A stretch of 64,000 nt of DNA, from the NCBI GenBank assembly GCA_024707255.1, contig JANQAC010000002.1:180001-244000 (forward strand). Reading direction: 5' to 3'. Both the position numbers and the translations under genes were made by a program. Under the pieces are notes generated by a model that saw only the letters and a list, made by a program, of their open reading frames with translations, ran no database searches and had not been told where the DNA came from. Below are positions 61,906 through 64,000 of the stretch, in pieces. Numbering within the stretch: position 1 is the first letter of the stretch; every line of letters begins with the position of its first letter. This DNA is from Asticcacaulis sp. Lineage in GTDB: Bacteria > Pseudomonadota > Alphaproteobacteria > Caulobacterales > Caulobacteraceae.

Positions 61906-63150
61906 ATGGAAGTTTTGCGTGATATCGCCGCCCTGGATGCGAAAATCCGTGAATGCGATGCGGCCAGCGCCGTGTCGGATGACGCCTTGCGTCAGGTGTT
62001 TACCACTTTTCGCATGGATTTTGCGGCGGACCTGCCCTCAGACCCCCTGAGCGAAGCCTATCATGATCGCCAGATGGCGCTTTATAATGGTGTCTCCGGC
62101 AAGGCATATCGGCTGGAAAATGAAGCGACACCCTTCAATGCCAGGGCAGCGGCGAAACGGCCGTTTCCATGGTCGACCCAAAGCGTGGGCACGGCGGGCC
62201 GCTATCTGGGCGCGATCGCCCACCTGCTGCGCACCCTGAAGGTATCGCCCGGTGACCGGGTACTGGAATTCGGGCCAGGCTGGGGCGAAACCACGCTCAC
62301 CATGGCCAGGCTGGGTCTCGATGTCACAGCCGTCGATCTGGAGGCCAATTTCTGCGAGCTGATCCGGTTGCGCGCCGCCGAGGCCGACGTGCCGGTAACC
62401 GTGGTCAATTCGGATTTCATGTGGGCCGAAACGATAACGGACCCGTTTGATGCGATTGTTTTCTTTGAATGTTTCCATCATTGTGACGATCATATCCGCC
62501 TGTTGCGGGCGCTGAAAGGTGCGCTTAAGCCCGGAGGACGTATCTATTTTGCCGCTGAGCCCATCGTGGATGACTACCCTGTGCCGTGGGGGCTGCGCAT
62601 GGATGGCGAATCCCTGTGGGCGATCCGCAAACACGGCTGGCTGGAACTGGGCTTTCGCAGCGACTATTTCCGCAAGGCTCTGCGCCATTGCGGCTTTAAA
62701 AGCCTGCGTCACGCCTCTGCCGATCTCGGCCACATCAGCGTATGGGAAGCCTGGGTGGACGACGGGAGTCCAAGCCTCTATTCGGGCGATGATTCGGCCC
62801 TGCAGACCCGTGACGGTCAAAAGCGCGATGGCCGGCTGATTTTCGACCGGGCCGGGCGTGGCCACCAGCTCTGGGGCCCTTATGCCGATCTGCCGGCCGG
62901 GCGTTACCGGGCCACCCTTTTCCTGGAAGGCAAACCGGCCGGCAAGGTCACGCTGGATGCCTGTGTGGAAACGGGACAGGTTGTCCTGGCATCCAGAACC
63001 ATACGCATGGGCCTGTTCGGCGCGTCACCCGAAAAGCTGGCGCTCGATTTTGAGTTGCCGGAAGACGCGGTTGGACTGGAAGTACGGCTGCGCGTCCACG
63101 ATCGGTTTACCGGCATGATCAGCCGGCTGGAGATTCGGGCCGTCGACTGA
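61906..63150 (+). CDS. SAM-dependent methyltransferase with C-terminal beta domain
   Basis: A 414-aa protein. Residues about 105-230 form a class I methyltransferase: LEFGPGWGETTLTMA is the SAM loop, VTAVDLEANF the acidic beta-2 residue, and FFECFHHCDDH then LKPGGRIYFAAEP complete the core. From about 310 a beta-rich domain follows (LIFDRAGRGHQLWGPYADLPAGRYRATLFLEG), which resembles carbohydrate-binding or galactose-binding-like modules. ATG overlaps closely with the manC stop (CTGACATGG), so co-translation is likely. Probably methylates a sugar of the surface polymer; inference from context. Confidence 0.8.
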   Translation: MEVLRDIAALDAKIRECDAASAVSDDALRQVFTTFRMDFAADLPSDPLSEAYHDRQMALYNGVSGKAYRLENEATPFNARAAAKRPFPWSTQSVGTAGRYLGAIAHLLRTLKVSPGDRVLEFGPGWGETTLTMARLGLDVTAVDLEANFCELIRLRAAEADVPVTVVNSDFMWAETITDPFDAIVFFECFHHCDDHIRLLRALKGALKPGGRIYFAAEPIVDDYPVPWGLRMDGESLWAIRKHGWLELGFRSDYFRKALRHCGFKSLRHASADLGHISVWEAWVDDGSPSLYSGDDSALQTRDGQKRDGRLIFDRAGRGHQLWGPYADLPAGRYRATLFLEGKPAGKVTLDACVETGQVVLASRTIRMGLFGASPEKLALDFELPEDAVGLEVRLRVHDRFTGMISRLEIRAVD

Positions 63151-63152
63151 GG

Positions 63153-64000
63153 TCAGGCGATCAGGTCACGCATCGGCGCCACATCGGCCGATTCGGGGAA
63201 GATGTCCTGTCCCATGGCTGAAACCGGCGTATCGAACAGCCCCTGCATGACCCCCTTGGCGATCGCGCGGATATCGGTGGTTGGCGCCAGGTCGCGGGCC
63301 TGGTAAAGCTGATTGGTCTTTAGCCCTGGCCAGTCGGCGATGACCCGCCCCCCTTGACCGCGCCGCCGGTCAGGAAGGCCACGGTTCCTGTCCCGTGATC
63401 GGTGCCGTTGGTGCCGTTGATGGCGGCGGTGCGGCCGAATTCGGTAATCACCAGTATGGCGGTGTCGTTCCATACGGGCCCCGGGGTCTGCTCAAAAGTC
63501 GCCAGTGCCCGGTCAAGGCCGCTGAGTTGCTTTTCGAGGATGGAGATTTCACTGCTGTGCGTGTCCCAGCCTTCGATCGCCATTGCGCCAATTCTGGGTC
63601 CGTCGTCGCGCGCCATCATCCGCGCCGCGCCCTGCGCCATGGCCACCATAAGATCCGCCTTGCCTTTGGCGTTGTCACCGGCCGCGCCGGCAATGGCCTG
63701 GCTGCGCAAGGCCGTGGCGCAAATATCGGCCAGTTTCGGATCGCTGGCCTTGTAAAGTGCCATCACACGGCCGGGCAGTGCGTCGTCACGCAAAGGCTGG
63801 GTGCTTGGCGTCCAGCCCAGGCAGTCGGCCTGTCCGCGCAGGATCAGCGGTGTGATGGCGCCAATTGCCAGTCCGCGATCGGGCACGATTTTTTGCCCGG
63901 AGCCTTGCGTCAGGAGCAGGCGGTTGAGCCAGCCGCTATCCTTGTGGCCGGGGCCTGGCTGGCCGGATTCAAGCACATCCTGGCCGTCGAAGTGCGAGCG
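63153..64000 (-). CDS. DUF1501 family protein, 5' part outside window, one frameshift
   Basis: The C-terminal portion of a DUF1501 protein (Tat-exported proteins related to sulfatase/phosphatase folds, often paired with DUF1800). Visible segments are AIEGWDTHSSEI, FEQTPGPVWNDTAILVITEFGRTAAINGTNGTDHGTG and, after the break, KGGRVIADWPGL with LYQARDLAPTTDIRAI. The frame breaks at 63348-63353, where six C should be seven. The N-terminus and Tat signal lie right of position 64000. It converges on the methyltransferase gene with only two bases between stops. Confidence 0.82.

Overview
The window looks like chromosomal DNA of an alphaproteobacterium, most probably a member of the Caulobacteraceae with moderate GC such as Asticcacaulis. 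This is inferred from GC content near 60%, gene style (RTX proteins, GH3 enzyme, AGE-type sugar isomerase, DUF1501 protein) and protein flavour. No rRNA, tRNA, CRISPR array or insertion sequence was seen. Most of the window is one large surface-polysaccharide (O-antigen or exopolysaccharide) and secreted-protein region.

Layout. 1-3412: an RND efflux pump (permease running off the left edge, and its lipoprotein adaptor), read leftward. 3710-7705: GDP-6-deoxy-lyxo-hexulose reductase, a DUF4214-like protein and a tandem GT4 glycosyltransferase in a coupled operon. 8225-14063: a lipoprotein alpha/beta hydrolase and two related RTX proteins with near-identical C-terminal ends. 14136-23425: a rightward cassette with a CMP-sugar synthetase-like enzyme, a phosphogluconolactonase-like protein, two serine-acetyltransferase-like acyltransferases, a 2-hydroxyacid dehydrogenase, a DUF115/MptE-like putative transferase, a Gfo/Idh/MocA oxidoreductase, a SIS isomerase, an MhpD/FAH-fold protein and an IMPase-type phosphatase. 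It looks like a pathway for an unusual CMP-activated sugar that I cannot name. 23446-34300: leftward genes for a large transferase-like protein, a Wzt/Wzm ABC exporter, an SGNH protein, a giant DUF115+GT4+FkbM fusion and a hexapeptide acetyltransferase. 34549-41964: Gmd, a 1432-aa glycosyltransferase fusion whose C-terminal part is an inverted paralogue of the gene at 23446-25665, a WcbI-like protein and a GT4. 41961-48352: cysNC/cysD (PAPS synthesis) and rmlCBAD-type genes (dTDP-L-rhamnose). 48447-56961: CysQ, a methyltransferase, a lipoprotein amidase, a GSU2403-type nucleotidyltransferase-fold gene behind two matching palindromes, an AT-rich hypothetical gene, a conserved hypothetical gene, serine dehydratase and an FkbM-type methyltransferase. 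57081-64000: GH3 glycosidase, AGE-family isomerase, mannose-1-phosphate guanylyltransferase, another methyltransferase and a DUF1501 protein cut by the right edge.

How the genes fit: ManC with an AGE-type isomerase can make GDP-mannose; Gmd and the reductase at 3710 convert it towards GDP-D-rhamnose; RmlABCD make dTDP-L-rhamnose; the 14-23 kb cassette may supply a CMP-sugar. Several GT4 and DUF115 proteins would assemble the chain, FkbM and other methyltransferases and acyltransferases would decorate it, and the Wzm/Wzt pair would export it.

Caution: about 17 single-base frameshifts, mostly in short homopolymers, break 15 genes. In every complete broken gene, correcting the base(s) restores an open frame of whole codons. 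They look like consensus sequencing errors rather than true pseudogenes, so broken genes are annotated here as single genes with the site noted.
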